64,000 nt of DNA, from contig JAWKNO010000001.1 in assembly GCA_041391665.1 (NCBI GenBank), positions 2,232,001-2,296,000 of the forward strand. The letters run 5' to 3'. Source of the DNA: Bacteroidia bacterium. GTDB taxonomy: Bacteria; Bacteroidota; Bacteroidia; J057. The notes under the pieces were generated by a model. That model was given only the letters and a program-made list of their open reading frames with translations. It was not told the origin of the DNA and searched no databases. This document shows, in pieces, positions 17,316 through 25,480 of the stretch (positions are counted from its first letter, which is position 1; every line of letters begins with the position of its first letter). Both the position numbers and the translations under genes were made by a program.

Positions 17316-18649
17316 GCCATCTCCTCCATACAAGCAATAACCTGGCAGAGCTGAAGAAAAAATACTTTGCCGATGAATCCCGGCATATCGTCATTCAAAA
17401 GGGAGAAACGCTGCTGACCGGGGAGAAGACCAATACCCGTCTTTACCTTGTGCTGGATGGTCGGCTGGATTGTTACCTCAAAGATGAAGATGGGAAAGAC
17501 TATGAGGTGCAGCAGAGTACCAATAATATGTTTCTGGGTGTGTATAGCTTTTTTAGCGCTGAACACAAAAGTTACCTCACCGTAGTTGCCGCAGAAGAAA
17601 GCCGGCTTGCATATCTGGAGAAAAGCAAAACGCTGGAGGAAAGTGAAGATTTTGCCCGCGATTTTATGCCGGTCATAGTACATGAAATCTACCTCCGGCA
17701 GATACTTTCTCAGGAGATGGATAAAGAGCGGCAGGCTGCGATCAAAAAACTCTATGAATCTGAAAAAATGATTGTGCTCGGGCAACTGGCTGCGGGCCTT
17801 GCCCACGAACTCAACAACGCAGTCGGCTCACTGGAACGCAATACCGAATGGCTGATCGATGAACTGAGCAGTTTTCTGATGAAAAAAGACCTGCTTTCAT
17901 TTTTCATTGATCCTCTCGAAAAGGGCCAGCAACTCAGTACCGCTCAGATCAGAGAGCGGAAGGAATCACTGGAAAAAGAATTTGACATTCCTTCCAAAAC
18001 AGCCAAACAGCTTGCCCGCACCCATTTGTCAGACGAGCAACTTACCGCGATCGTCCGAAACGGAATGAAAAACTTTGACCTGATACGTCAGGTATCTGAA
18101 GCAGCCATTGTCCTCCACGATATGCGCGTAGCCGCTACCCATGCAGCCCATGTGGTAAAATCTGTGCGCGATCTGGGAAGCCAGAATTACCGGTTGCCAA
18201 TCGAAACGAGTATAGAAGAAACCATTACACAGGCACTTGTCCTCACCAAAAATCTGACGAAAAAAGTAAATGTAAAAATCGACAGACAAACCGAAGGCCG
18301 GCTGTTGGCGAGCCCGGGCGAACTGGTCCAGGTATGGGTAAATCTCATCAAAAATGCCTGTGAAAGTATGGTACAGGCCGAAACCAAACATCCGACACTA
18401 TCTATCACGATAGCTGAGGAAGCCCATTTTTTTACCACAACCATTTCAGATAATGGCACGGGCATTTCAGATGATGTAATGAAAAGAATATTTGAGCCCA
18501 ACTTCAGCACCAAAGTAAATGGGCTGACTTTCGGGCTTGGACTGGGCCTCTCTATTGTGAAAAAAATTATCGATAGTTATCTGGGAACAATTACCATTGA
18601 AAGCAAACCTGGTCAGACAGCGTTTTGTATTCAACTTCCTAAACCTTAA
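17312..18649 (+). CDS. Sensor histidine kinase with N-terminal cyclic-nucleotide-binding-like domain
   Basis: Soluble kinase of 445 residues without a transmembrane segment. Residues about 15-115 form a cNMP/CRP-like beta-barrel (VIQKGETLLTGEKTNTRLYL, then LDGRLDCYLKD and MFLGVYSFF). A helix leads to the H-box GLAHELNN (His about 164), then a long insert, and the HATPase domain with NLIKNACESM, ISDNGTGIS and FGLGLGLSIVKK. The H-box is of the HisKA class seen in NtrB/DctB-like kinases. Start overlaps the stop of the DASS transporter by 4 nt, and a response regulator follows after 2 nt. The trio probably senses intracellular state and tunes uptake; whether it binds cAMP/cGMP or another ligand is unknown, and the usual phosphate-binding cassette (R-[ST]-A) is not evident. 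Confidence 0.9.
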   Translation: MSHLLHTSNNLAELKKKYFADESRHIVIQKGETLLTGEKTNTRLYLVLDGRLDCYLKDEDGKDYEVQQSTNNMFLGVYSFFSAEHKSYLTVVAAEESRLAYLEKSKTLEESEDFARDFMPVIVHEIYLRQILSQEMDKERQAAIKKLYESEKMIVLGQLAAGLAHELNNAVGSLERNTEWLIDELSSFLMKKDLLSFFIDPLEKGQQLSTAQIRERKESLEKEFDIPSKTAKQLARTHLSDEQLTAIVRNGMKNFDLIRQVSEAAIVLHDMRVAATHAAHVVKSVRDLGSQNYRLPIETSIEETITQALVLTKNLTKKVNVKIDRQTEGRLLASPGELVQVWVNLIKNACESMVQAETKHPTLSITIAEEAHFFTTTISDNGTGISDDVMKRIFEPNFSTKVNGLTFGLGLGLSIVKKIIDSYLGTITIESKPGQTAFCIQLPKP

Positions 18650-18651
18650 CC

Positions 18652-19137
18652 ATGATGGAAAAAATATATATCATCCTTGTCGAAGACCAGCGCGAAGTGC
18701 TGCAGGCAGTAGCCAAAGATCTTGAATTTTTTGAAGATGCTTTTGTGATCGAGGAATGTGAGTCTGCGGATGAAGCATTTCAGCTAATGGAGCGTGTGGA
18801 CAAACAGGGCTATATGGTGGGGCTGGTAATTTCAGACCATGTGATGCCCGGGAAAAGCGGTGTGGATTTTCTGATTGAAGTCAAAAACGATGTGCGTTTT
18901 CAGCACACCCGCAAAATCCTCCTTACTGGTCTTGCCACGCATCAGGACACCATTCGCGCGATCAACCTGGCCGCGATTGACAAATACTTCGAAAAGCCCT
19001 GGAAGTCAGAAGAATTGATAGCCGGAGTAAAAACCATGCTTACCGGATTTATCTTGGAAAAAGGCGTGGATTATAGGCATTTTTTGCCCTGGCTCGATCA
19101 GGTAGTGTTGTTTGAATCGCTTAGGAAAATGACCTGA
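18652..19137 (+). CDS. Response regulator receiver protein
   Basis: A 161-residue protein consisting of one CheY-like receiver domain with phospho-acceptor Asp62 (LVISDHVMPGKSG), acidic pocket ED at 11-12, Thr92 region (ILLTGLAT) and Lys115 (YFEKPWK). After residue ~130 there is only a short helical tail, with no DNA-binding output. It is the cognate partner of the kinase ending 2 bp upstream, and must signal by protein contact or act as a phosphate shuttle. The YFEKPW motif is typical of RpfG/HD-GYP-type receivers. Confidence 0.92.
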   Translation: MMEKIYIILVEDQREVLQAVAKDLEFFEDAFVIEECESADEAFQLMERVDKQGYMVGLVISDHVMPGKSGVDFLIEVKNDVRFQHTRKILLTGLATHQDTIRAINLAAIDKYFEKPWKSEELIAGVKTMLTGFILEKGVDYRHFLPWLDQVVLFESLRKMT

Positions 19138-19175
19138 AAGCTGAACCCGTTCAGCCTCAGAAAAAAATAAATGTT

Positions 19176-19913
19176 ATGAAAACTTCAGAAAAAAATCGAA
19201 TTCCCTGCTTTATCGTTTCCTTGATTGTATTTGCGCTTGTGCCCGGTTTTGTACAGGGGCAAAACAAAACGATTGTCAATTCGCAGCATATCTGGCTGGC
19301 TTATATGACATCAACTAAAATCAATAAAAACTATTCCCTTTGGAATGACGTCCATTACGTACCCAACGGTTTTTTTATTGCCCGTACAGGTCTTACCCGG
19401 CACTTTGACAATATCAGCATTACCGGTGGATATACATTTGCGTTACTTCCTATGCCTACGCCAGAACACAATCTGGGCAGAATAGAACACCGTCCCTGGG
19501 GGCAGATTCAGGTCGTTCATCCGGTGAACAACACTTTCTCTATTATCAACCGTATCAGATATGATGCGCGGTTTAAGGAAATTATGATTAATGAAAAACA
19601 GTCGGATGGGTATATGTTTGTCAACCGGATCAGGTTTATGTCAGGTATCCGCAAGACTTTTCCCAAAGCTGCCTTTGACCAATACACGCCATTTCTTTCT
19701 ATGACCAATGAAGTAATGATCAACTTCGGGAAGAACGTCACTTTTAATACCTTTGACCAGAACTGGTTTCAGACCTCAGCAGGTTTGCAGCGGAAGAATC
19801 TCTCCGTACAGATTGGTTATATGAATATATATGCCCAGACTGGAGTATCGCAGTTTTCATCAGGCCATACCTTGATGATGTGGGTTACGCATAGGTTTTC
19901 CCTGGAGAAATAA
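19176..19913 (+). CDS. DUF2490 family putative outer-membrane protein
   Basis: A 245-residue protein with a signal peptide (cleavage after about residue 28, FVQGQ). The mature part begins VNSQHIWLAYMTSTKINKNY and continues with alternating amphipathic strands (SLWNDVHYVPN, RTGLTRHF, GGYTFALLPM), characteristic of the DUF2490 family, which is probably a small beta-barrel. It ends in a hydrophobic/aromatic strand, MMWVTHRFSLEK. It is 38 bp downstream of the response regulator on the same strand, so may be the last gene of the DASS operon and serve as an outer-membrane component. Function unknown. Confidence 0.8.
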   Translation: MKTSEKNRIPCFIVSLIVFALVPGFVQGQNKTIVNSQHIWLAYMTSTKINKNYSLWNDVHYVPNGFFIARTGLTRHFDNISITGGYTFALLPMPTPEHNLGRIEHRPWGQIQVVHPVNNTFSIINRIRYDARFKEIMINEKQSDGYMFVNRIRFMSGIRKTFPKAAFDQYTPFLSMTNEVMINFGKNVTFNTFDQNWFQTSAGLQRKNLSVQIGYMNIYAQTGVSQFSSGHTLMMWVTHRFSLEK

Positions 19914-19942
19914 CTTATTGACCTGCTTTTGAGAGTAGGTTT

Positions 19943-20638
19943 CTATGATTTTAATTTTATCAATTCTTCCACCAACTTCCACACCATAGTACAAGGATTT
20001 TGATTGGCAAAATCCTGCCGGGCCTCGTATTGATTTTTCAGGCGTTTTGCGTTTCGAATGGCATCTTCCTGGCTGCCATATTTATTTAGCAACTCATACA
20101 TCTGTTTACTATTTTTTTCGTAACGAAATCCTTCACCCAGAATGGGTTTAAGGTTTTTTTCGATCAAAGACTTAAAATCTGTACGAACCATTGCATTCTC
20201 ATAGTACTGAAAGTGCAATAAATACCATAACTCAAATGCTTCATTGCTCCATGCACAGCCAATTGGTGGTTTATTCTTTTGGCAACGTACAATGGCATTG
20301 TTAAAATCGCCTGGATCAAAACTATCCCGGTCGAAAACTACCCATAGATGGTCAACCGCCCTGTTTAGGTTTTTCCCGTATTCATTTTTCAATCGCAATG
20401 CCTCATCTAATAGGGACAGAGTGTTTCTTCCTGTTCCTGCTATATCAATCTGATATGCAGTCAGAACTCCTTTCGGCAAATCTTGTTTCAGCCCTTCAAA
20501 ATAATTAGGTTCTGTAGCTTCCCCCTCGCATACAATAAGATAATATTTTCGCTTATTGCGTATATTCTCCTTACGTGCCTTCTCTTCTCTTGCAAATCGA
20601 TTTAACCGATCATTGGGAAATTTTACTTTTCTTGCCAT
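19943..20638 (-). CDS. RloB/AbiLii-like protein of an abortive-infection module
   Basis: A 231-residue RloB-domain protein. After a very basic N-terminus (RFAREEKARKENIRNKRK) it reads YYLIVCEGEATEPNYFEGLK, the TOPRIM-like first strand with Glu38, and later LWVVFDRDSFD (about 108-118), the DxD element, with CAWSNEAFELWYLLHF further on. RloB proteins are predicted TOPRIM-fold nucleases that pair with an AAA15/21 ATPase. Its start codon overlaps the 3' end of that ATPase gene by 16 nt. Known context: RloA-RloB genes occur in restriction-defence loci, and the lactococcal AbiL phage-resistance system has the same two-part make-up. The region looks AT-richer than its neighbours. Confidence 0.85.
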   Translation of the reverse strand: MARKVKFPNDRLNRFAREEKARKENIRNKRKYYLIVCEGEATEPNYFEGLKQDLPKGVLTAYQIDIAGTGRNTLSLLDEALRLKNEYGKNLNRAVDHLWVVFDRDSFDPGDFNNAIVRCQKNKPPIGCAWSNEAFELWYLLHFQYYENAMVRTDFKSLIEKNLKPILGEGFRYEKNSKQMYELLNKYGSQEDAIRNAKRLKNQYEARQDFANQNPCTMVWKLVEELIKLKS

Positions 20639-21915
20639 TTTGCTACAACGTTTGACAGGTTCCCAATAAACGGAATTGCACCATATCGACCTTCGATATA
20701 ATCTTTTTCGAATGACCGGTCCTTGCGAATGGTTTTGCCTTCTTCCTTATATTCGACAAGAGAATACATATCAGATGCTCCATACTGATCTTTTTCAACA
20801 AAATAAATCTGATCCCTTCGGTAGTTCCCGTAGTGCAATAAGTTGGTATCGTGTGTAGCAAAAATCAGTTGTGAATGATGGGGATTAAACTGATTTGAGT
20901 TAAACAATTTTGTAATGGCAAGTGTCAACAAAGGATGCAAACTGGCATCCAGTTCATCTACCACAAGCACTCCTCCGTCATTCAGCACGTCAAATACGGG
21001 TCCTGAGATGTTGAAAAGCTTATTGGTACCTGAAGATTCCTGGCCTCGCATATCAAATTCGACTTCACCGACGGGTTTGTAGTCATCATTATATTTTTTA
21101 TGGACAGTTTTAATGTCAATTCTGAATGCTCCTTCCAGATCTGTTACCAAATGCTTCATCAGATTTTCCGGCATATCTTTAGGAAGATCTCCTGGCTCAA
21201 ATGGCTTTTTGTTTATGGATATATTGTCAAAACCCAAATCCAGTTTCTCGTAGAAATCCAGCAGGGCAGAACGGGTTTGTTTGTTTTCAAGCATTTCAAA
21301 GGTTACGGCTTTATAACCTTCGTGGCTCAATCCTGAGATTGTGATGAGGTTATGAAACCACCGCATGATTTTTTTTGCAATCTCACCATTAAACTGATCT
21401 GCAACTGCAAGAAACAGCGCATTTTCCCTGGTGCGTATTTCCAAATTTTTACCTTCGGGAAAATCTTTCATCACTTCAATGCCGCCATCCAAACGAACAA
21501 ACATGGGCTTTTCTGTGTTTTTTCTCGCTTCAAATAACCATTCTGCCTGAATTTTTTTGTCATCAACCTCAAACCCATACCGGTAACGGATATCATTAAT
21601 TATAAAAACTGCCTCAAAAAAGGAAGGTGACTTTTCTGTCTCTGTACTTAGCAAATAGGGGGTAATATCAAGCTCGTTGAGGGATGTGTGCTCAAATGAT
21701 TGTAGTACTAATCTCCGCATCGTGGATATAGCACGGATAAAATTACTTTTACCACTTGCATTTGCACCGTAAATAATTGCTCCCTTTAATAAAGATACAC
21801 GTTCATTTGTGAATAAATTGGTATCACCATATTCAGTTATTGACGAAGCAGCAAGGCTGAGCGTAGTTTTGGCTTTGAAAGAAAGAAAATTGCCAACCGT
21901 AAATTCAAGTAGCAT
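20623..21915 (-). CDS. RloA/AbiLi-like AAA (AAA15/21) ATPase of an abortive-infection module
   Basis: A 430-residue SMC/ABC-like ATPase. It starts MLLEFTVGNFLSFKAKTTLS, the typical opening strand of this family. Walker A is GANASGKS (50-57), Walker B GGVLVVDELDASLHP (about 320-335) and the H-loop LIFATHDTNLLH (about 350). A short middle domain replaces a coiled coil. I prefer the ATG at 21913-21915 over the frame opening at 21942, because homology starts there. Paired with the overlapping RloB-like gene it should form a two-component anti-phage system in which the ATPase senses infection and licenses the nuclease. The partner arrangement is seen; the phenotype is inferred. Confidence 0.87.
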   Translation of the reverse strand: MLLEFTVGNFLSFKAKTTLSLAASSITEYGDTNLFTNERVSLLKGAIIYGANASGKSNFIRAISTMRRLVLQSFEHTSLNELDITPYLLSTETEKSPSFFEAVFIINDIRYRYGFEVDDKKIQAEWLFEARKNTEKPMFVRLDGGIEVMKDFPEGKNLEIRTRENALFLAVADQFNGEIAKKIMRWFHNLITISGLSHEGYKAVTFEMLENKQTRSALLDFYEKLDLGFDNISINKKPFEPGDLPKDMPENLMKHLVTDLEGAFRIDIKTVHKKYNDDYKPVGEVEFDMRGQESSGTNKLFNISGPVFDVLNDGGVLVVDELDASLHPLLTLAITKLFNSNQFNPHHSQLIFATHDTNLLHYGNYRRDQIYFVEKDQYGASDMYSLVEYKEEGKTIRKDRSFEKDYIEGRYGAIPFIGNLSNVVAKWQEK

Positions 21916-21929
21916 AAATCTTTTTCTGA

Positions 21930-22000
21930 GATATTTTCTCAAATATATATATAAATATATATTTTAATCGCAAAATTTGAGAAAAATTCTCACTATCAAG
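21930..22000. promoter_or_regulatory. AT-rich upstream region of the AbiL-like operon
   Basis: An almost pure A/T alternation (AAATATATATATAAATATAT from about 21944) directly upstream of the ATPase start, flanked by a GAGAATTTTTCTC-like dyad (GAGAAAAATTCTC near 21979-21991). It is where the minus-strand promoter must lie. No consensus -7/-33 boxes could be fixed with confidence. Confidence 0.35.
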
Positions 22001-22024
22001 GTTTTTTCTGACTCAATTTCCCTC

Positions 22025-22064
22025 AAAAAAAAATGGGTCCCCCCAAAATGGAGGATGACCCATT
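22025..22064 (-). terminator. Intrinsic terminator of the PEP carboxykinase gene
   Basis: Stem AATGGGTC/GACCCATT (22032-22039 with 22057-22064), followed on the minus strand by a run of about nine U (A-run 22025-22033). It begins about 20 bp past the stop codon of the PEP carboxykinase gene. Confidence 0.8.
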
Positions 22065-22082
22065 ATTCTATTTTACAGATCG

Positions 22083-23912
22083 TCAGATCCTTTCCGGTTC
22101 CAGCTTCCATTTTGCGGCGGAGCGCCAGAGGCCGGAGAGTAACAATTCCCGCATGAATATATATTCTTTGGGAAGTTTGTCGTACATGCGTTCGAAGAGT
22201 TCGGCGTGAGAGAGAAGCTCCTGCTTCCATGCTTCCCGGTCAACGGTCATAAGCTCTTCAAAATCCTCTCTCGAAAAATTTTCGAGTCCCCGCCAGTCAA
22301 TATCATCGTAGTGAGGCATCCAACCAATAGGGCTTTCAACTGCGGATGATCTCCCTTTTACCCTTTGGATGATCCACTTCAAAATCCTCACATTATCGCC
22401 AAAGCCCGGCCATAGGAAATTGCCTTTTTCATCTTTGCGAAACCAATTGACATTGAAGATGCGTGGAGGTGCAGACAAGTCCCGGCCAAACTGCAGCCAG
22501 TGGTTGAAGTAGTCTGCCATGTGATAACCGCAGAAGGGCAGCATCGCAAAGGGGTCTCTGCGTACTTTTCCCTGTTCGCCAAAAGCGGCGGCGGTTGTTT
22601 CAGAGCCCATAGTGGAAGCCGTGTACACGCCATAACTCCAGTTGATCGCCTGATATACGAGCGGTACAGTTGTGCTTCTTCTGCCTCCGAATATGAAGGC
22701 TTCGATGGGTACACCGTCAGGATTTTCGACATTTTCGTCAATGCTCGGATTTTGTGATGCCGGAGCCGTAAAGCGAGAGTTGGGGTGTGCAACGGGTTTG
22801 CCGCTGTTTGGGTCCCATTTATTGCCATGCCAGTCAATGATGCCTTCCGGTACTTCTTTGGACAGGCCTTCCCACCATACGTCTCCATCGGGGGTTACCC
22901 CTACATTGGTGAAGATGGTATTACTGGCGATAGACTTGATTGCGTTGGGATTGGTTTTTTCATTGGTGCCAGGTGCAACACCAAAATAGCCGGCTTCAGG
23001 GTTAATGGCGTGCAATTGTCCGTCTTTGCCGGGTTTGATCCATGCGATATCATCGCCCACAGTAGTGATTTTCCAGTCGCTGAATTCTTTGGGCGGAATC
23101 AGCATGGCAAAATTGGTTTTACCACAGGCACTTGGGAAAGCCGCAGCCAGATAAGTTTTTTCACCTTCAGGGCTTTCGACTCCCATAATGAGCATGTGTT
23201 CGGCCAGCCACCCTTCTTCCTGAGCCATGGTGGAGGCAATGCGCAGGGCAAAACATTTTTTACCGAGCAAGGCATTTCCGCCATATCCCGACCCGTAGCT
23301 GACAATAGATCTTTCTTCGGGATAATGGACAATATATTTGAGCGTTGGATTGCAAGGCCATTTTTCATCGGCCTGGCCGGGTTCCAGCGGAGCGCCTACG
23401 GTGTGCAGACACTTTACGAAATCACCATTGGGTCCCAGCACATCAAGTACGCGGTTACCCACGCGGGTCATGATATGCATATTGACGACCACATATTCGG
23501 AGTCTGTAATCTCTATACCGATTTGCGACATGGGAGAACCTACTGGGCCCATACTGAAGGGAATGACATACATGGTGCGGCCTTTCATGGCTCCCCGTAA
23601 AACTACGTCAAGTTCCTCCTTCATTTCCCTTGGATCCATCCAGTTATTGGTTGGGCCGGCATTTTCTTTTTTGCGGCTACAGATGAACGTCCTGTCTTCG
23701 ACCCGCGCTACGTCACTGGGGTCTGAAAAACAGGCAAAGGAGTTGGGCCGTTTGGTTTCATTTAATTTGATGAAGGTGCCTTTGGCTACAAGGAGTGCGC
23801 ACAGTTCGTCGTATTCGGCTGTCGAACCGTCGCACCAGCGCACATCATCAGGGGTCATCAGATTTTTGATCTCTTCTACCCAGCTTATTAAGGATTGATT
23901 TTCTGTTTGCAT
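22083..23912 (-). CDS. pckG: Phosphoenolpyruvate carboxykinase (GTP)
   Basis: Converts oxaloacetate + GTP to PEP + CO2, the entry step of gluconeogenesis, in the cytosol. At 609 residues it is the GTP-type enzyme (ATP-type enzymes are about 540 and unrelated in sequence). The kinase-1a P-loop is AAFPSACGKTNFAML (about 268-282), with the hyper-reactive Cys; the metal/substrate loop includes GDDIAWIKPGKDG and GGRRSTTVPLVYQ. The C-terminal GTP-binding aromatic stretch FNVNWFRKDEKGNFLWPGFG is present. Single gene with its own terminator. Start ATG at 23910-23912 is clear. Confidence 0.97.
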   Translation of the reverse strand: MQTENQSLISWVEEIKNLMTPDDVRWCDGSTAEYDELCALLVAKGTFIKLNETKRPNSFACFSDPSDVARVEDRTFICSRKKENAGPTNNWMDPREMKEELDVVLRGAMKGRTMYVIPFSMGPVGSPMSQIGIEITDSEYVVVNMHIMTRVGNRVLDVLGPNGDFVKCLHTVGAPLEPGQADEKWPCNPTLKYIVHYPEERSIVSYGSGYGGNALLGKKCFALRIASTMAQEEGWLAEHMLIMGVESPEGEKTYLAAAFPSACGKTNFAMLIPPKEFSDWKITTVGDDIAWIKPGKDGQLHAINPEAGYFGVAPGTNEKTNPNAIKSIASNTIFTNVGVTPDGDVWWEGLSKEVPEGIIDWHGNKWDPNSGKPVAHPNSRFTAPASQNPSIDENVENPDGVPIEAFIFGGRRSTTVPLVYQAINWSYGVYTASTMGSETTAAAFGEQGKVRRDPFAMLPFCGYHMADYFNHWLQFGRDLSAPPRIFNVNWFRKDEKGNFLWPGFGDNVRILKWIIQRVKGRSSAVESPIGWMPHYDDIDWRGLENFSREDFEELMTVDREAWKQELLSHAELFERMYDKLPKEYIFMRELLLSGLWRSAAKWKLEPERI

Positions 23913-24024
23913 ATTTTTTTGTTACAAACAACGGAATCAATCGAAATGGGAAAAATGAGTTTTGCCTGTTGTAGAAATGATTAAAATCTTTTTAAAAATT
24001 ATAAAAGTTATAATAGGCTGTAGA

Positions 24025-25410
24025 TCAAAACACTGTCATCCCAAAAAATTTCTCCAGGATATTAGAGATAAATATCGCACCGAGAAATACAGGGCAGATA
24101 TACGTGATCATTATCCTGACAAATTTTTCCAATACAGAACCGGGATATTTCTCATATCCGGAGGATATTTCTTCGCTCATATTGGCAAGGCCCCATTTGC
24201 GGGAAATAAATATACACATGAGCATGCCTCCAAAGGGAAGTCCGATTTCCGAAAAGAGGTCATTGACCAGATCGAGGAAGGATTTTGCAGAACCGCCATA
24301 AGTGATGTTGGAGAAAAATTCTACCCCGCCCTGCGACAACATACTGGGCAGGCCCAAAACGAAAATCAGGCTGGCCATGACAATTACTGCCTTTTTTCTG
24401 GTCCATTTTTTTTCATCCACAAAATAGGCTACCGCTACTTCCAGCAGGGAAATCGTCGAGGTCAGCGCTGCAACCGAAAGCAGCAGGAAAAACAATCCTC
24501 CAACCACGCGCCCAATCATGGGGCCAAACTGCGCAAAAATGCCTGGTAAAATCGTAAATACCAGCCCGGGGCCGCTGGCTTCGGGAGGTGTCCCCTGCGA
24601 AAATACCAGCGGAAGCATAAGCAACCCGGCCAGAAACGCGACTGTAGTATCTGCCACTGTAACGATCGCTGCTGCCGAAGGAATATTTTCTTTTTTACCT
24701 ATGTAAGAGCCATAAGTGATCAGTGCGCCCATACCGAGTGAGAGGGAGAAAAATGCTTGTCCCAAAGCAGAGTTGATGGTGCCGAGGTTCAGCTTACTGA
24801 AATCTGGCAGCAGATAATACCTGATACCTGCACCAGCATTGGGCAGTGTCAGTGCATAGGCAATCAGCAGGAAAAGTATAAAAAACAACATCGGCATCAT
24901 GATCTTGGAAGCAAGCTCAATACCTTTCTGGATACCGCGCAATACGATGACCGCCGTGAGAATCATAAAGACAATGGAAAATGCCATATTATCCCAGAAG
25001 TCGGCTACATAACGGCCAAAAAACGCTCCGTAATCTGGCTCAGAGAGCAGGTTTCCAAATGATATTTCCAGAAAATAACCAAAAGCCCAACCTGCCACCA
25101 CATTGTAAAATGAGAGAATCATAATCCCGCACAATACCCCCAGCAGACCCACATTTGCCCAGCTTTTGTTCCCTGCGTTCAGATAAGCCCCATAAGGATT
25201 TGACTGTGTACGCCGGCCAATGGCGATTTCTCCCACCATTACAGGAAAGCCGATCGCTGCAACAAAAATGATATACAATAACAAAAAAGCACCGCCGCCG
25301 TTTTGGGCAGTTTCGTAAGGAAATTTCCAAATGTTTCCCAATCCAACGGCGGACCCCGCAGCTGCGGCTACGAATCCGAGTTTGTTGGAAAATCCAGTTC
25401 TGCTGGCCAT
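24025..25410 (-). CDS. Sodium-dependent neurotransmitter-type (NSS/SNF) symporter
   Basis: LeuT-fold Na+-coupled amino acid transporter of 461 residues in the inner membrane. The opening KLGFVAAAAGSAVGLGNIWK, then FPYETAQNGGGAFLLLY, is the TM1 signature, including the Na+- and substrate-binding unwound segment. About 11 hydrophobic helices follow, as in most bacterial members (LeuT has 12). TM6 region GQAFFSLSLGMGALITYGSY is intact. The substrate is probably an amino acid; which one is not visible. It is separated from the AsmA-like gene by ~70 bp on the same strand. Confidence 0.93.
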   Translation of the reverse strand: MASRTGFSNKLGFVAAAAGSAVGLGNIWKFPYETAQNGGGAFLLLYIIFVAAIGFPVMVGEIAIGRRTQSNPYGAYLNAGNKSWANVGLLGVLCGIMILSFYNVVAGWAFGYFLEISFGNLLSEPDYGAFFGRYVADFWDNMAFSIVFMILTAVIVLRGIQKGIELASKIMMPMLFFILFLLIAYALTLPNAGAGIRYYLLPDFSKLNLGTINSALGQAFFSLSLGMGALITYGSYIGKKENIPSAAAIVTVADTTVAFLAGLLMLPLVFSQGTPPEASGPGLVFTILPGIFAQFGPMIGRVVGGLFFLLLSVAALTSTISLLEVAVAYFVDEKKWTRKKAVIVMASLIFVLGLPSMLSQGGVEFFSNITYGGSAKSFLDLVNDLFSEIGLPFGGMLMCIFISRKWGLANMSEEISSGYEKYPGSVLEKFVRIMITYICPVFLGAIFISNILEKFFGMTVF

Positions 25411-25480
25411 AAGCTCTTGGTTAATTAGTTTTTATGAATAATTCAGTATTGCAAGATATAAAAAAGTTCGGAATGGCCTT

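Noticed and set aside
22785..23600. 271-codon plus-strand ORF over the PEP carboxykinase gene
   Set aside because: Lies wholly antisense to pckG, has no domain, and arises from GC-rich third positions of that gene.
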